Shown: positions 17,582 to 26,112 of the stretch, in pieces
How positions within the stretch are numbered: position 1 is the first letter of the stretch
How the letters are laid out: each line of letters begins with the position of its first letter
NCBI RefSeq assembly: GCF_010550675.1
Contig: NZ_JAAGOA010000005.1
Location: 1 to 64,000 of the forward strand
DNA length: 64,000 nucleotides
Reading direction: 5' to 3'
Source of the DNA: Phytoactinopolyspora halotolerans
GTDB lineage: Bacteria > Actinomycetota > Actinomycetes > Jiangellales > Jiangellaceae
Program-made: the position numbers and the translations under genes
Notes under the pieces: generated by a model
What the model was told of the DNA's origin: nothing
Database searches by the model: none
Seen by the model: the letters and a program-made list of their open reading frames with translations, nothing else

Positions 17582-18100
17582 TTAACGCTTGCTGTACTGG
17601 GAGGCCTTCCGGGCCTTCTTCAGACCCGCCTTCTTCCGCTCGGTGACCCGGGGGTCCCGAGTCAAGAAACCGGCCTTCTTCAGCACTGCGCGGTTGTTAT
17701 CAAGGTCAGCCACATTGAGCGCACGCGCCAGCGCCAGCCGCAACGCGCCGGCCTGGCCGGACGCGCCGCCTCCGTTGAGGCGGGCGACGACGTCGTAGCG
17801 TCCGTCCAGCTCGAGCTCTGCGAACGGCGAACGGACCACCTGCTGGTGAACCTTGTTCGGGAAGTACTGCTCGAGGTCGCGGCCGTTGATCTTCCACTGG
17901 CCGTCACCCGGCACGATGCGCACGCGTGCGATCGCTTCCTTCCGGCGACCGGTGGCCATGGCCGGCTCGATGGCCGAGAAGCGCGACGGCGTCGACTCGG
18001 ATGTGAAGCTCTCGACCGAGATCTCCTCGGCCTCATTCTCGACTGTGCTCTCGGTCATGTCCTCGCTCACGGTGTTCGTCATGGTGTCGGATTCGCTCAC
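17582..18100 (-). CDS. rpsI: 30S ribosomal protein S9
   Basis: The conserved S9 core starts at [20 protein letters not shown] (about residue 49) and ends with the universal [12 protein letters not shown] tail that reaches the P-site tRNA. Before it is an acidic, Ser/Thr/Glu-rich extension of about 45 residues, a feature common in actinobacterial S9. The GTG start overlaps the rplM stop by 4 bp (GTGA), so the two are translationally coupled. Confidence 0.98.
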   Translation of the reverse strand: MSESDTMTNTVSEDMTESTVENEAEEISVESFTSESTPSRFSAIEPAMATGRRKEAIARVRIVPGDGQWKINGRDLEQYFPNKVHQQVVRSPFAELELDGRYDVVARLNGGGASGQAGALRLALARALNVADLDNNRAVLKKAGFLTRDPRVTERKKAGLKKARKASQYSKR

Positions 18101-18540
18101 TGGGTCAGCTGGCCGATCTCGAACGGCGCCGGCTTCTGCGCCTGGTGCGGGTGCTCGGGGCCGGCATAGACCTTCAGCTTGCTCAGCATCTTCCGGCCGA
18201 GGCTGTTGTGCGGGAGCATCCCCTTGACAGCCTTCTCGATCACCCGGCGCGGGTTCTTCTCCACGAGTTCCTCGTAGTTCGTCGCGCGCATGCCACCGGG
18301 GCGACCCGAGTGCCGGTAGTCGACCTTCTGCTGGAGCTTGTTACCCGTCAGGGCGATCTTGTCCGCGTTGATGACGATGACGAAGTCACCGGTGTCCGCA
18401 TGCGGAGCGTAGATGGGCTTGTGTTTGCCGCGCAGCAGGGTGGCGGCATGGGAGGCGAGCCGGCCGAGTACGACGTCGGTGGCGTCGATGACATGCCACT
18501 GACGCTCAACGTCACCGGGCTTGGGGCTGTACGTGCGCAC
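18097..18540 (-). CDS. rplM: 50S ribosomal protein L13
   Basis: The 147-residue product has the L13 signature [27 protein letters not shown], then [19 protein letters not shown] and [29 protein letters not shown]. It is the first gene of rplM-rpsI, followed by glmM. A likely promoter lies about 100 bp upstream. Confidence 0.98.
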   Translation of the reverse strand: MRTYSPKPGDVERQWHVIDATDVVLGRLASHAATLLRGKHKPIYAPHADTGDFVIVINADKIALTGNKLQQKVDYRHSGRPGGMRATNYEELVEKNPRRVIEKAVKGMLPHNSLGRKMLSKLKVYAGPEHPHQAQKPAPFEIGQLTQ

Positions 18541-18637
18541 GGTCGTAGGCCTTCGGTTGGTCGGTAAGGATGTCCTGTCTTGTGGTGCGCCGCCACCCGG
18601 CAGCGACAGCTACCGCCGGCACACACAACGACGTTTT

Positions 18638-18667
18638 AGGTTACTCGCTCGCACACCCAACGGTCAA
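18638..18667 (-). promoter_or_regulatory. Candidate promoter of rplM-rpsI
   Basis: On the minus strand, TTGACC (18667-18662) and TAACCT (18643-18638) are separated by 18 bp. This would start transcription near 18631 and give a leader of about 90 nt before the rplM start at 18540. Confidence 0.4.
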
Positions 18668-18706
18668 AACACCGCCTCGGCGCACGTCTTGTCATAGCGT
18701 GTCGTC

Positions 18707-19453
18707 ATGGTCGCCGACGTTCCTCCAGCATACGACGCGGCACGTGCACAGGACTACGACGCAGAGCAGGGTCACGGTTTCACGTTGCCCGGCGAACGCG
18801 AATGCTGGCTGGCGGACGTCGGGCTGGTCCTGCAGCCGTATGCTTCGAGGCTCCCCGCCGACCCGCTCGTCCTGGACATCGGCTGCGGCACCGGCAAGTT
18901 CACCCGGCTGATCCGTGACGTGCTGGGCGAAACCTTCGGCCGGGCACCGACAGTGCACGGGGTCGACGCTTCGGACGCCATGCTGGAGGTGGCCCGCCGC
19001 CGAGACACCCGGAAAATCGAGTACCGCCTCGCCGACGCCCGCACGCTCACCGGCCCCGCCTGCTACGACCTCGTCGTCTCGTGTCAGGTGCTGGACAGCT
19101 TCGAGCGACCCGCCGAGTTGCTCGACACCTGGCGACGGGAACTGCTGAAACCCGGCGGTGTGCTGCTGACCGTGCTGTCCTTCTCCGCAGCCGACGGCTG
19201 GACCAACCGCACGTCCGAGCAACTGGACCGGCAGCCACTGGCCACGGTCGCCAGCATCGAGCCGCTCGTCGACGCGACCGGCCGAGCCGGCTTCGGCAGT
19301 ATCAGCGCCGGATTCCTGCGCACGGTCAGTCCGCTGCACGGCGGGGCGTCGACCGGGTTGGTCGGCCCGGTGGGCAGCCGCTACTACGCGGTCGGGTACT
19401 CAGTCGGGGGTGACGGTGCCGTCGGCGACGCGCAGCACCCGCCCGGCGAATGA
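18707..19453 (+). CDS. Class I SAM-dependent methyltransferase
   Basis: A Rossmann methyltransferase of 248 residues. Motif I is VLDIGCGTGKFTRLI, motif II the acidic VHGVDASDAMLEVAR, motif III YRLADARTLTGP, then CYDLVVSCQVLDSFERP and LLKPGGVLLTVLSFS. The acceptor substrate cannot be read from the sequence. Its last 54 bp overlap, in the opposite direction, the 3' end of the ABC ATPase gene; the C-terminal residues after GSRYYAVGYSVGG are low-complexity, so an ancestral stop may lie earlier. It is divergent from rplM. Confidence 0.88.
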   Translation: MVADVPPAYDAARAQDYDAEQGHGFTLPGERECWLADVGLVLQPYASRLPADPLVLDIGCGTGKFTRLIRDVLGETFGRAPTVHGVDASDAMLEVARRRDTRKIEYRLADARTLTGPACYDLVVSCQVLDSFERPAELLDTWRRELLKPGGVLLTVLSFSAADGWTNRTSEQLDRQPLATVASIEPLVDATGRAGFGSISAGFLRTVSPLHGGASTGLVGPVGSRYYAVGYSVGGDGAVGDAQHPPGE

Positions 19454-20935
19454 CCGGAGTCGCCGCTCGTCGTGGCTGACGACGGCGAGCGCACAGCCGG
19501 AGTCGGCGAGTGCACGCAGCAGGTCGACGATCTCCTGCGCGTACACCGTGTCCAGTGCCGCGGTCGGTTCGTCGGCGACCACCAGTGCAGCGCCGCCGCC
19601 CATTGCCCGCGCGACCGCGACCCGTTGCCGCTGACCGCCCGAGAGCCGGCGGGGTCTCGCCTGCGGGTCGACGTCGCCGAGGCCCACGCTCCGCAGCAGG
19701 TCGTAGGCGCGACGTCGCACGTCCGGTGCGCTCAACCGGCGGTTGCCCAGCGACGTCGTCGCAGTGGCCTCCGCGACCGTCTTCCAGATCGGCCACCGCG
19801 GGTTCAGGCTGGCGGCCGCATCCTGGAAGATCGGCATCACGAACCCTGGCCTGGGCCGGGTCCCGTCGTCCGTCCACAATGCGACGTCGCCGTGCCGGAC
19901 CGTGCCGGACACCGGACGCAGGAGCCCGGCCAGGGCGCGCAGGACCGTGCTCTTCCCGGCGCCGGACGGCCCGCAGAGCCCGACCACCTCGCCGGCCGCG
20001 ATCCGTAGGTCGACACCGGCGACGACGGCATCGCCGCCGGAATATGCCAGCGTCACATCCTCCAGCGCCGCCACCACCTCGGAGTCTGCAGCCTCGACAC
20101 CGGAACCCACGCGCGCGGCCGGGCGTGCCGGCCGCGCGACGGACCCGGGGAGGGCGGCGAGCAGTCTCCGGGTGGCCGGATGAGAGGCGGCGTCCTGGAG
20201 CGCGTGGGCGCCCCGACGTCCCACGATCAGCTCCTGGGCGATCCGCCCTCCATCCAGCACCACGATCCGATCGGCATGCTCGGCCACCATGTCCAGGTCG
20301 TGGCTGACCAGCAGCAGGGATCGCGACTGCGCGACCAGTGCTGCCAAGGCGGTGCGGGCCACCTCGACGTCCAGTGCGGAGGTCGGCTCGTCGGCGACGA
20401 TCAGCCGGGGGCGGTGCGCGGTCGCCGCGACGATGTCGGCCCGCTGCAGCATTCCTCCGGACCAGGTCGCAGGACGGTCACCGAGACGCGTACGGGCGTC
20501 GTCCACCCCCAGCGTGGCGACCCGTGCAACGATCTCCTGCGCCGGCACCCGAAGGCGGTGCACGCGCCAGGCCTCGCCGACGTGGTGGCCCACGGTCCAC
20601 CACGGGTCGGCCGACGCATACGGATCCTGCGCAACGTAGCCGATGTGCCGGCCGCGGATCCCCCGCAGCTCCCGGTCGCGCATCCGGGTCAGGTCGCCGA
20701 CGCCCTCGAGGCTGATGCTCCCGGCGACGACGGTCCCGGCCGGCAGCAGCCCGAGGACGGCGCGTACCAAGGTGCTCTTACCCGAGCCCGATCCACCGAC
20801 CACGGCCACCGTCTCTCCGTCGTGCACCACCACCGACACGCCGTCCAGCGCCAGGTGACCGTCCGGGTAACGTACGCCGAGGCCGCCGATGCGCAGGGAC
20901 GTCGCCGCGGCCGTCCGGTCGCCGTGTTCCGTCAC
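19400..20935 (-). CDS. ABC transporter ATP-binding protein, two fused ATPase domains
   Basis: One polypeptide of 511 residues carries two nucleotide-binding domains equivalent to the separate DppD/DppF (NikD/NikE) pair. Domain 1 (about 12-235): Walker A GGSGSGKST, signature WSGGMLQRADIV, Walker B LIVADEPTSALD. Domain 2 (about 285-510): Walker A GPSGAGKST, signature LSGGQRQRVAVARAM, Walker B LVVADEPTAALD. The GTG start overlaps the permease stop (GTGA). With two permeases and a lipoprotein it forms a complete importer. Fused ATPases are known among nickel/peptide transporters, but the cargo cannot be told from the ATPase. Confidence 0.93.
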   Translation of the reverse strand: MTEHGDRTAAATSLRIGGLGVRYPDGHLALDGVSVVVHDGETVAVVGGSGSGKSTLVRAVLGLLPAGTVVAGSISLEGVGDLTRMRDRELRGIRGRHIGYVAQDPYASADPWWTVGHHVGEAWRVHRLRVPAQEIVARVATLGVDDARTRLGDRPATWSGGMLQRADIVAATAHRPRLIVADEPTSALDVEVARTALAALVAQSRSLLLVSHDLDMVAEHADRIVVLDGGRIAQELIVGRRGAHALQDAASHPATRRLLAALPGSVARPARPAARVGSGVEAADSEVVAALEDVTLAYSGGDAVVAGVDLRIAAGEVVGLCGPSGAGKSTVLRALAGLLRPVSGTVRHGDVALWTDDGTRPRPGFVMPIFQDAAASLNPRWPIWKTVAEATATTSLGNRRLSAPDVRRRAYDLLRSVGLGDVDPQARPRRLSGGQRQRVAVARAMGGGAALVVADEPTAALDTVYAQEIVDLLRALADSGCALAVVSHDERRLRSFAGRVLRVADGTVTPD

Positions 20936-21795
20936 CGTGGTGCCTCCTTGATGGCGTCGGCCAGCAGCGACACGCAACCGACACTGGCGACGATCGCGGC
21001 CGTCGGCGCGATGACGAGCCACGGTGCCTGGGACAGGTACGCGCGGCCGTCGGCGACCATCTGTCCCCACTCGGCGGTGGGCGGAGAAACACCGAGGCCC
21101 AGGAAGGACAGCCCGGACAGTCCGATGATCACCTCGGCCAGGCTGAGGGTCGCCACGGACAGCACGCTGAGCGTCGTCGCCGGCGTCACGTGTCGCCACA
21201 GGACGCGCAGGTGCCCGACGCCGGCCATACGCGCGGCCGTCACAAACGGACGGTCCACGTGCGCCAGGGCGTATGCACGCGCGTAGCGGGCCATAGGGGC
21301 CCAGCCGGCGAGCGCCATCGCCACCATCAGGTTGACGACCCCGGGCCCGAGCACGCCGATCACCGCCAGCGCGAGTACCAGCTGCGGGATGGCGAGCACG
21401 ACGTCGACCGCCCGGGAGAGCACCGAGTCGGCCAGCCTGCCGGCCGCGACCGGGACCAGCCCGACGACGAGACCGGCGACGGTGCTGAGCACGGTAACCG
21501 CCATGGCCGTGCCGAGCGAGACCCGTGCGCCCGCGGCCAGCCGGGCCAGCACGTCACGACCGGCTTGGTCGGTCCCGAGCGGATGCTCCCAGCTCGGAGC
21601 GGCCAGCTTCGCCGCATAGTCGGTGAGGTTCGGATCAGGCCGGAGGAACGGGATGACGACGGCCAGCGCCACCAAGGCGAGCAGGAGCACCATACCGATG
21701 ACCAACCCTGCCCGCGTCGTGTTCCGGCCGGCCCGCCTGCTGTTCCGGCCGGCCCGCCCGGAGATCGGATCGGACAGCCTGGTTGCCACCGTCAT
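20932..21795 (-). CDS. ABC transporter permease, DppC/NikC class
   Basis: 287 residues with a first TM helix after about residue 30 (GLVIGMVLLLALVALAVVIP), the DppC-type HPLGTDQAGRDVLARLAAGA segment, and about five further helices ending in SLLADAIKEAPR. The cytoplasmic EAA loop is visible as FVTAARMAGVGHLRVLWRHV. It overlaps the upstream permease by 4 bp (ATGA) and the ATPase gene by 4 bp (GTGA). Confidence 0.92.
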   Translation of the reverse strand: MTVATRLSDPISGRAGRNSRRAGRNTTRAGLVIGMVLLLALVALAVVIPFLRPDPNLTDYAAKLAAPSWEHPLGTDQAGRDVLARLAAGARVSLGTAMAVTVLSTVAGLVVGLVPVAAGRLADSVLSRAVDVVLAIPQLVLALAVIGVLGPGVVNLMVAMALAGWAPMARYARAYALAHVDRPFVTAARMAGVGHLRVLWRHVTPATTLSVLSVATLSLAEVIIGLSGLSFLGLGVSPPTAEWGQMVADGRAYLSQAPWLVIAPTAAIVASVGCVSLLADAIKEAPR

Positions 21796-22727
21796 GCGCG
21801 CCGTTCGGTTTGCGCGTGCATCGCCGAGACGGCCAGGTCGACGAGCAGGCTCGCCACCACATACGCCAATACGCCGGACAGGACGAGCACCTGGACCACC
21901 GGGACGTCGCGGGCGACGATCGACTCGATGAGGTAGCGGCCGATGCCGGGCCAGGTGAACACGGTCTCGACGACGGCGGCGCCGGCAAGCAGGCTGCCAA
22001 CGGTCATGCCGACTGCGGTCAGCAGGGGCGGCGTCGCCGGCGGCACCATGTGAATCAGCAGGGCCCGAGTAGGGGTGGCGCCGCGGCCCATCGACACCTC
22101 GACGGCTCCGCTCGACGCCGCCTCGACCAGCGCGGCGCGGAACACCCGCGCCCACATGGCCGCGGCTCCCACGGCAAGCGGGATGGCAGGCAGTAGCGCA
22201 CCGCCCCAGGACCCGTCCGCGATGATCGACCCCAGGCCCCAGCCGAGCACAACGACGTCCAGCACGACGGTGCTGACGACGAAGCTCGGAACCGCCGCAC
22301 CGGTGAAGATCAGGCCGCGGATGCCCAGGTCGAGGGCGCCGCCACGCCAGCGTGCCGCCGCCAGCGCCATCGGCACCGCGGCCAGGGCCGCCAATCCGAG
22401 CGCGACCGCACACAGGCGCACGGTGGCGGGCAGCCGTCCGGCCACCTCCGACGCCACCGAGCGTCCGCTGCTCCAGGACGTGCCGAGGTCGCCGGTGACG
22501 AGCCCGGCCGCCCACCGCCCGAACCGCACCGGCGCGGCGTCGTCGAGCCCGAGTTCGGCGCGCAGACCGGCGACCTGCGCCGCGGTCGGGTCGGTCACCC
22601 CCTGAGCGATGAGCACCTGCCGGGCGGGGTCGGCGGGCGCCAACAGCTGCAGGCACCACACCACAAATGCTGCGGCCGCCAGCGTCAGCAGCGCCTGGCC
22701 CACTCGGCGCAGTACGCCGGTCCACAT
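21792..22727 (-). CDS. ABC transporter permease, DppB/NikB class
   Basis: 311 residues starting MWTGVLRRVGQALLTL, with an N-terminal helix, a periplasmic segment LGLDDAAPVRFGRWAAGLVTGDLGTSW fragment typical of DppB, and five more helices. The loop ending VFTWPGIGRYLIESIVARDVP is a hallmark of this permease class. It lies 17 bp after the lipoprotein gene. Confidence 0.92.
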   Translation of the reverse strand: MWTGVLRRVGQALLTLAAAAFVVWCLQLLAPADPARQVLIAQGVTDPTAAQVAGLRAELGLDDAAPVRFGRWAAGLVTGDLGTSWSSGRSVASEVAGRLPATVRLCAVALGLAALAAVPMALAAARWRGGALDLGIRGLIFTGAAVPSFVVSTVVLDVVVLGWGLGSIIADGSWGGALLPAIPLAVGAAAMWARVFRAALVEAASSGAVEVSMGRGATPTRALLIHMVPPATPPLLTAVGMTVGSLLAGAAVVETVFTWPGIGRYLIESIVARDVPVVQVLVLSGVLAYVVASLLVDLAVSAMHAQTERRA

Positions 22728-22744
22728 CGCCGCGACGACGTCGC

Positions 22745-24364
22745 TCAGCCGGCCTGTGTGTCGGCCCCGAGGTGATGCAGGACCGACGACGGCCGGTAGC
22801 CGGGGGCGTCCTCCGATACGACTGCCGGCGACGAACGCTGCGCGACGATCACGACCAGCGCCTCGTCGGCGATCACCTGTTGGGCCTGCTCGAGGAGGGG
22901 CCGCTGCGCGTCGCCGTCGGTCTCGGTGAGCAGCTGGTCGACCAGAGCGTCGAGCGTCGAATCGCTGACGCCGCCGAAGTTGCGCTCGCCGTCGGTCGTG
23001 AGGAAGTCCCGGAGGCGGCCCACGGGATCGTAGGTGTAGCCCAGGGTGCCGTCGAGGGAGAGCCCGATGTCCCAGCTGTCCGACTCGCGCATGGTGGTGT
23101 AGTTGTCGTCGGTCAGCTCCAGGGCCACCTCGAAGCCGATCTCGGCCAGCTGAGATTGCATGGCCAGCGCCATCTGCTCGGTGTCCGGCTGCTGCGGGTA
23201 GTGCAGTATGGTGACGCTCAGGCGTTCGCCGTCTTTTTCCCGCACGCCGTCGTCACCGAGCGTCCAGCCGGCGTCCTCCAGCAGGCCGGCGGCCTCGTCC
23301 CGATCGGTGCGCTGGCTCGGCAGCGCGTAGTCGACCGTGTCCGGGTAGAGACCGGTAGGCGCCGAGTACAGCCCGTCGAGGACCTGCTCGGCGATGGCCT
23401 GGTAGTCGAGGCCGAGGGCGAAGGCCCGGCGGACAGCAGGGTCGTCCATCGGTGCCTGGTTCAGGTTCGGGATCGCCCGGAACTGCTGCAGTGGCTGCTC
23501 GGCGACGGCGAGCCGCGGCCCGGAACCGGCGTCGACCATCGGCGCCAGCAATGACGTCGGCGGGTAGAGCGCGACATCGGCCTCGCGGCTCTGCACGGCG
23601 CGGACGCGAGCCTGCTCGTCGGGCACGAACCGGACACTGGCGCCGGCCAGCGCCACGTCACCGTCCCAGTAGTCGTCGTTGCGTTCGAGGACCATCTCGT
23701 TCTCGTCGAGGCTGGTCACCACGTACGGACCGGTGTAGATGCCGGCGTCGAGCACTGCCTGCGGGTCGTCGCCCGCGGCGGCCAGCGCCTCGGCGTCGAA
23801 GACCGACATCATGTCCTCTGCGGCCAGCAGGTTGGGCAGGTTGCTCACCGGCTCAGTGGTCTCGAGGAGCAGCGTCGTCTCATCCTCCACGGTCACCGTC
23901 GCACCCGGCAGGTTGGCTGCGGCCAGGGCGTTCTCGGCCAGGTGGTGATCGAAGACGGCAGCGAGCGCCTCGGCGTCGAGCTGGTTGCCGTTGCTGAACG
24001 TGATGTCCTCATGCAGGGTCAGGTGCCAGGTGCTGGCGTCGTCGGCCTGCAGATCTTCGAGCAGCCAGGGCTCGACCGTCCCGTCCTCGGTCGCCCGCAT
24101 CAACAGCTCGCCGTAGCCCCACTCGGGAGACCACAGACCCTGCTCGACCGGGTCGAGGCTCCGGACGGTGTAGGGCGTGACGAACCGAAGCGTAGCGTCT
24201 GCATCGGACGCGTTGGTCTCGGCATCGGACGCGTCCGGGGCGCCAGCGGGCTCGTCGGCGCCGGTGCCGTCAGCGGTCTCGGCCGATCCGTCGTCACTGG
24301 ACGAGCACGCGGTGACCATGAGCAGCGTGGCCAGCGCGGCGGCAGCGGTACGTAAGGCAGGCAC
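22745..24364 (-). CDS. ABC transporter substrate-binding lipoprotein, SBP family 5
   Basis: Binds the cargo outside the membrane. The GTG start at 24364 is chosen because AAGGAGAG precedes it at 8-nt spacing and it gives a clean lipoprotein signal, MPALRTAAAALATLLMVTAC, with Cys20 as the lipidated residue. A Ser/Asp/Ala/Glu-rich linker (about residues 21-57) follows, then the family-5 fold from LRFVTPYTVRSLDPVEQGLW, with TWHLTLHEDITFSNG and FALGLDYQAIAEQVLDGLY. Length 539 is normal. First gene of the transporter operon, directly behind a promoter with a 7-1-7 palindrome; nickel, zinc or metallophore cargo is therefore as plausible as peptide. Confidence 0.93.
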   Translation of the reverse strand: MPALRTAAAALATLLMVTACSSSDDGSAETADGTGADEPAGAPDASDAETNASDADATLRFVTPYTVRSLDPVEQGLWSPEWGYGELLMRATEDGTVEPWLLEDLQADDASTWHLTLHEDITFSNGNQLDAEALAAVFDHHLAENALAAANLPGATVTVEDETTLLLETTEPVSNLPNLLAAEDMMSVFDAEALAAAGDDPQAVLDAGIYTGPYVVTSLDENEMVLERNDDYWDGDVALAGASVRFVPDEQARVRAVQSREADVALYPPTSLLAPMVDAGSGPRLAVAEQPLQQFRAIPNLNQAPMDDPAVRRAFALGLDYQAIAEQVLDGLYSAPTGLYPDTVDYALPSQRTDRDEAAGLLEDAGWTLGDDGVREKDGERLSVTILHYPQQPDTEQMALAMQSQLAEIGFEVALELTDDNYTTMRESDSWDIGLSLDGTLGYTYDPVGRLRDFLTTDGERNFGGVSDSTLDALVDQLLTETDGDAQRPLLEQAQQVIADEALVVIVAQRSSPAVVSEDAPGYRPSSVLHHLGADTQAG

Positions 24365-24400
24365 GGTTGTCGCTCTCCTTGAAGGGACAAATACCCCAAC

Positions 24401-24423
24401 AGCATAAACGATAACTGTTATCG
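24401..24423 (-). promoter_or_regulatory. Promoter with a 7-1-7 palindromic operator (Fur-family layout)
   Basis: CGATAAC-T-GTTATCG at 24409-24423 is a perfect 7-1-7 palindrome. Immediately downstream on the minus strand is a TATGCT -10 candidate (24406-24401), so the palindrome occupies the -10/-35 spacer. Fur, Zur and Nur repressors use AT-rich 7-1-7 sites of this form. Binding by such a repressor is inferred. Confidence 0.5.
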
Positions 24424-24450
24424 ATCGCATCTGGTGGGCCATGTCCGCTC

Positions 24451-24521
24451 CGCTTGTTGAGCGTCAGTTGCGGATAGAGCCGGTCGAGCGGGTAGTTGAC
24501 GCAACTCACACTCAACAAGCG
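24451..24521. repeat. 22-bp inverted repeat with 27-bp loop
   Basis: The arms at 24451-24472 and 24500-24521 (CGCTTGTTGAGCG.../...ACTCAACAAGCG) match at 20 of 22 positions. The right arm abuts the first recognisable codons of the broken histidine phosphatase, whose N-terminal RHG motif is missing. The structure may be an insertion scar or small mobile element remnant. Confidence 0.8.
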
Positions 24522-25024
24522 GCGAGGCAAGCCCCGGCGCCACGACCGCATCGCCGCGGTATACACCTCCGACCTGGATCGGGCGGCCGAGACGGCGGAG
24601 ATCGCCATTGCCGGCACATCGATCGACATCCTCTACGACGAGCGGCTGCGGGAATGCAAACTATGGCGAGCTCAACGGCTGTCCGGTCTCGGTCCTCGCG
24701 GCCCAGCGCGCCGAGCACATCGATGTTCCGTTTCCCTGTGGCCAGAGTTATCGCGACGTGGTCATCGCCACCGCCGAACTCCTCTACGAACTTGCCGTCG
24801 GCCAAGACGGGAAGCGAGTCCTGCTCATCTCGCATTCGGCCAACAGGTGGGCACTCCAGTGTCTGCTGGGCGGAGCACGCCTCGAGGACCTGGTCGAGGC
24901 TCCCTTCCACTGGCAAGAGGGCTGGGAATACGTCCTACCGACGGACCAGCCACCAATCGCGGAGAGCATCCGGGTGAAATTCGGCCTGCCGGGTGTCGAC
25001 CGGCGTTACAGCGGTTCGACATAG
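24522..25024 (+). pseudogene. Histidine phosphatase (phosphoglycerate mutase-like), truncated and frameshifted
   Basis: Two reading frames together give one phosphatase. The first reads HDRIAAVYTSDLDRAAETAE and then DERLREC; the second continues with NYGELNGCPVSVLAAQ, CGQSYRDVVIATAELLYEL, and RVLLISHSANRWALQCLLGG, containing the second catalytic His. The switch occurs at AAA (24658-24660): removing one A restores EC-NYGELNG. The N-terminal LVRHGxS motif with the phosphorylated His is absent; the 22-bp inverted repeat lies where it should be. Both defects imply an inactive gene. The 3' end overlaps a convergent NTF2-like ORF by 19 bp. Confidence 0.8.
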
Positions 25025-25335
25025 GCCGCACGCCATTCAGGCGCGGGGTCTCCACCGAGGCTGGTCCAATACTCGCGCCCGTTGGTGATCACGCCGTCAC
25101 CCACGGTCCAAAACGAGGCCGTCCTGAACACACCCAAGCCCACATGCGGAACCTCGACCTCAGACACCACCTCGTCACCATCGACGACGATCCGCAGGAC
25201 ACGGATCGACCAGCCCTCCGGATACTCGCTGTTCACCGCGACGAAGTTCTGACGCCCGACGATGCGCTCGCGGCTCACCGGCCACTCGATGACCACATCC
25301 TCCGCCACGAGACCTGCGTGACCCACCGGCGGCAT
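25006..25335 (-). CDS. NTF2/SnoaL-like protein, N-terminally short
   Basis: The 109-residue frame contains the SnoaL-like core: LVAEDVVIEWPVSRERIVGR, NFVAVNSEYPEGWSIRVLRI, VVDGDEVVSEVEVPHVG, FRTASFWTVGDGVITNGREYW, ending in EWRAAYVEPL. The usual first helix (about 15-20 residues) is missing; an in-frame stop six codons upstream, the end of the phosphatase gene, prevents extension. It could be a shortened functional protein or a decaying gene, consistent with the broken neighbour. Catalytic role unknown. Confidence 0.65.
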   Translation of the reverse strand: MPPVGHAGLVAEDVVIEWPVSRERIVGRQNFVAVNSEYPEGWSIRVLRIVVDGDEVVSEVEVPHVGLGVFRTASFWTVGDGVITNGREYWTSLGGDPAPEWRAAYVEPL

Positions 25336-25350
25336 CAGTAGTCTCGTTGA

Positions 25351-26112
25351 TCAACGATGGCCGTCATCTATCGCACGTCGGATGAAGTCCAGGCCACGCA
25401 ACACGCTCGCCTCGACGTGATCGGCGCACTCTTCGAATGCTTTCCTCGTCGGCAGCGGATCGGGGATGTCGTCAGTCGTTGGGGGCGCGTAGGGTGCTTG
25501 GCCACGTATCCGATGCACGGCGCTGACGACGCTCCTCGCCGTCCGGGCCGTGTCGCCGTCAAGGCGTCCGAAGCCCTCACTCCGCTCGTGCTCGAACGCA
25601 TCCTCCCCGAGTCCCTCGTAGCCATGCTCAGCAAGGCTGACGAGACGAGCGAACTCGCACATGGCAAAGGTCATCCCGAGGGCGGCCGGCGCCATCGAGA
25701 TCGCCCGGTCTCGCTCCTCAGTCGTCGCGGTCAGGACCAGATCCGACTCCGAAACCAGGCGCCCGGTCAGCCGTCTGCTGGCGAAATCACCGACGTCCGC
25801 GTCACGCAATCGGAGCACATCGCCCACATACGGGTGCATGGGTCGCCCCGGTATCGCTTGCGTCCCTGCGCTGCTCACGTGAAACTGCTCCACGAACGCA
25901 CTCCGCCGGCCGACCATGTACCGTCGAGCAAGCCGTTCTGCCAACACAGACCTGCAGACATTGTGCACGCACACATAGAGGATCCGGAAGACACCGCGAC
26001 TGCTGTCGGTGGTCGACCACGCAGGAGCAGCTCCGGCGCCACGACGCAGACCGCTGCGCACCTCGGTCACAGCGTCAACGGACTGCCGTGATCGGAGACG
26101 ATTTTCGCTCAT
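25351..26112 (-). CDS. Low-molecular-weight protein-tyrosine phosphatase (Wzb-like)
   Basis: The phosphate-binding loop CVHNVCRS (Cys48-Arg54, CX5R) follows the strand FRILYV, and the catalytic Asp is in DDIPDPLPT near residue 212. It probably dephosphorylates the Tyr cluster of the adjacent kinase and so controls polysaccharide chain assembly. At 253 residues it is much longer than the usual 150, with an N-terminal extension of about 40 residues and an enlarged region between the P-loop and the Asp loop. The ATG at 26112 overlaps the kinase gene by 38 bp; a start closer to VFRILYV cannot be excluded because no good ribosome-binding site is seen. Confidence 0.85.
   Translation of the reverse strand: MSENRLRSRQSVDAVTEVRSGLRRGAGAAPAWSTTDSSRGVFRILYVCVHNVCRSVLAERLARRYMVGRRSAFVEQFHVSSAGTQAIPGRPMHPYVGDVLRLRDADVGDFASRRLTGRLVSESDLVLTATTEERDRAISMAPAALGMTFAMCEFARLVSLAEHGYEGLGEDAFEHERSEGFGRLDGDTARTARSVVSAVHRIRGQAPYAPPTTDDIPDPLPTRKAFEECADHVEASVLRGLDFIRRAIDDGHR

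Noticed and set aside
16322-18169. 615-codon rightward open frame opposite glmM and rpsI
   Set aside because: Lies exactly over two essential conserved genes on the other strand and has no domain.
20936-21199. In-frame extension ahead of the fused ABC ATPase
   Set aside because: The translation there is arginine-rich and overlaps the permease; the GTG at 20935 with GTGA coupling fits the conserved ATPase start.
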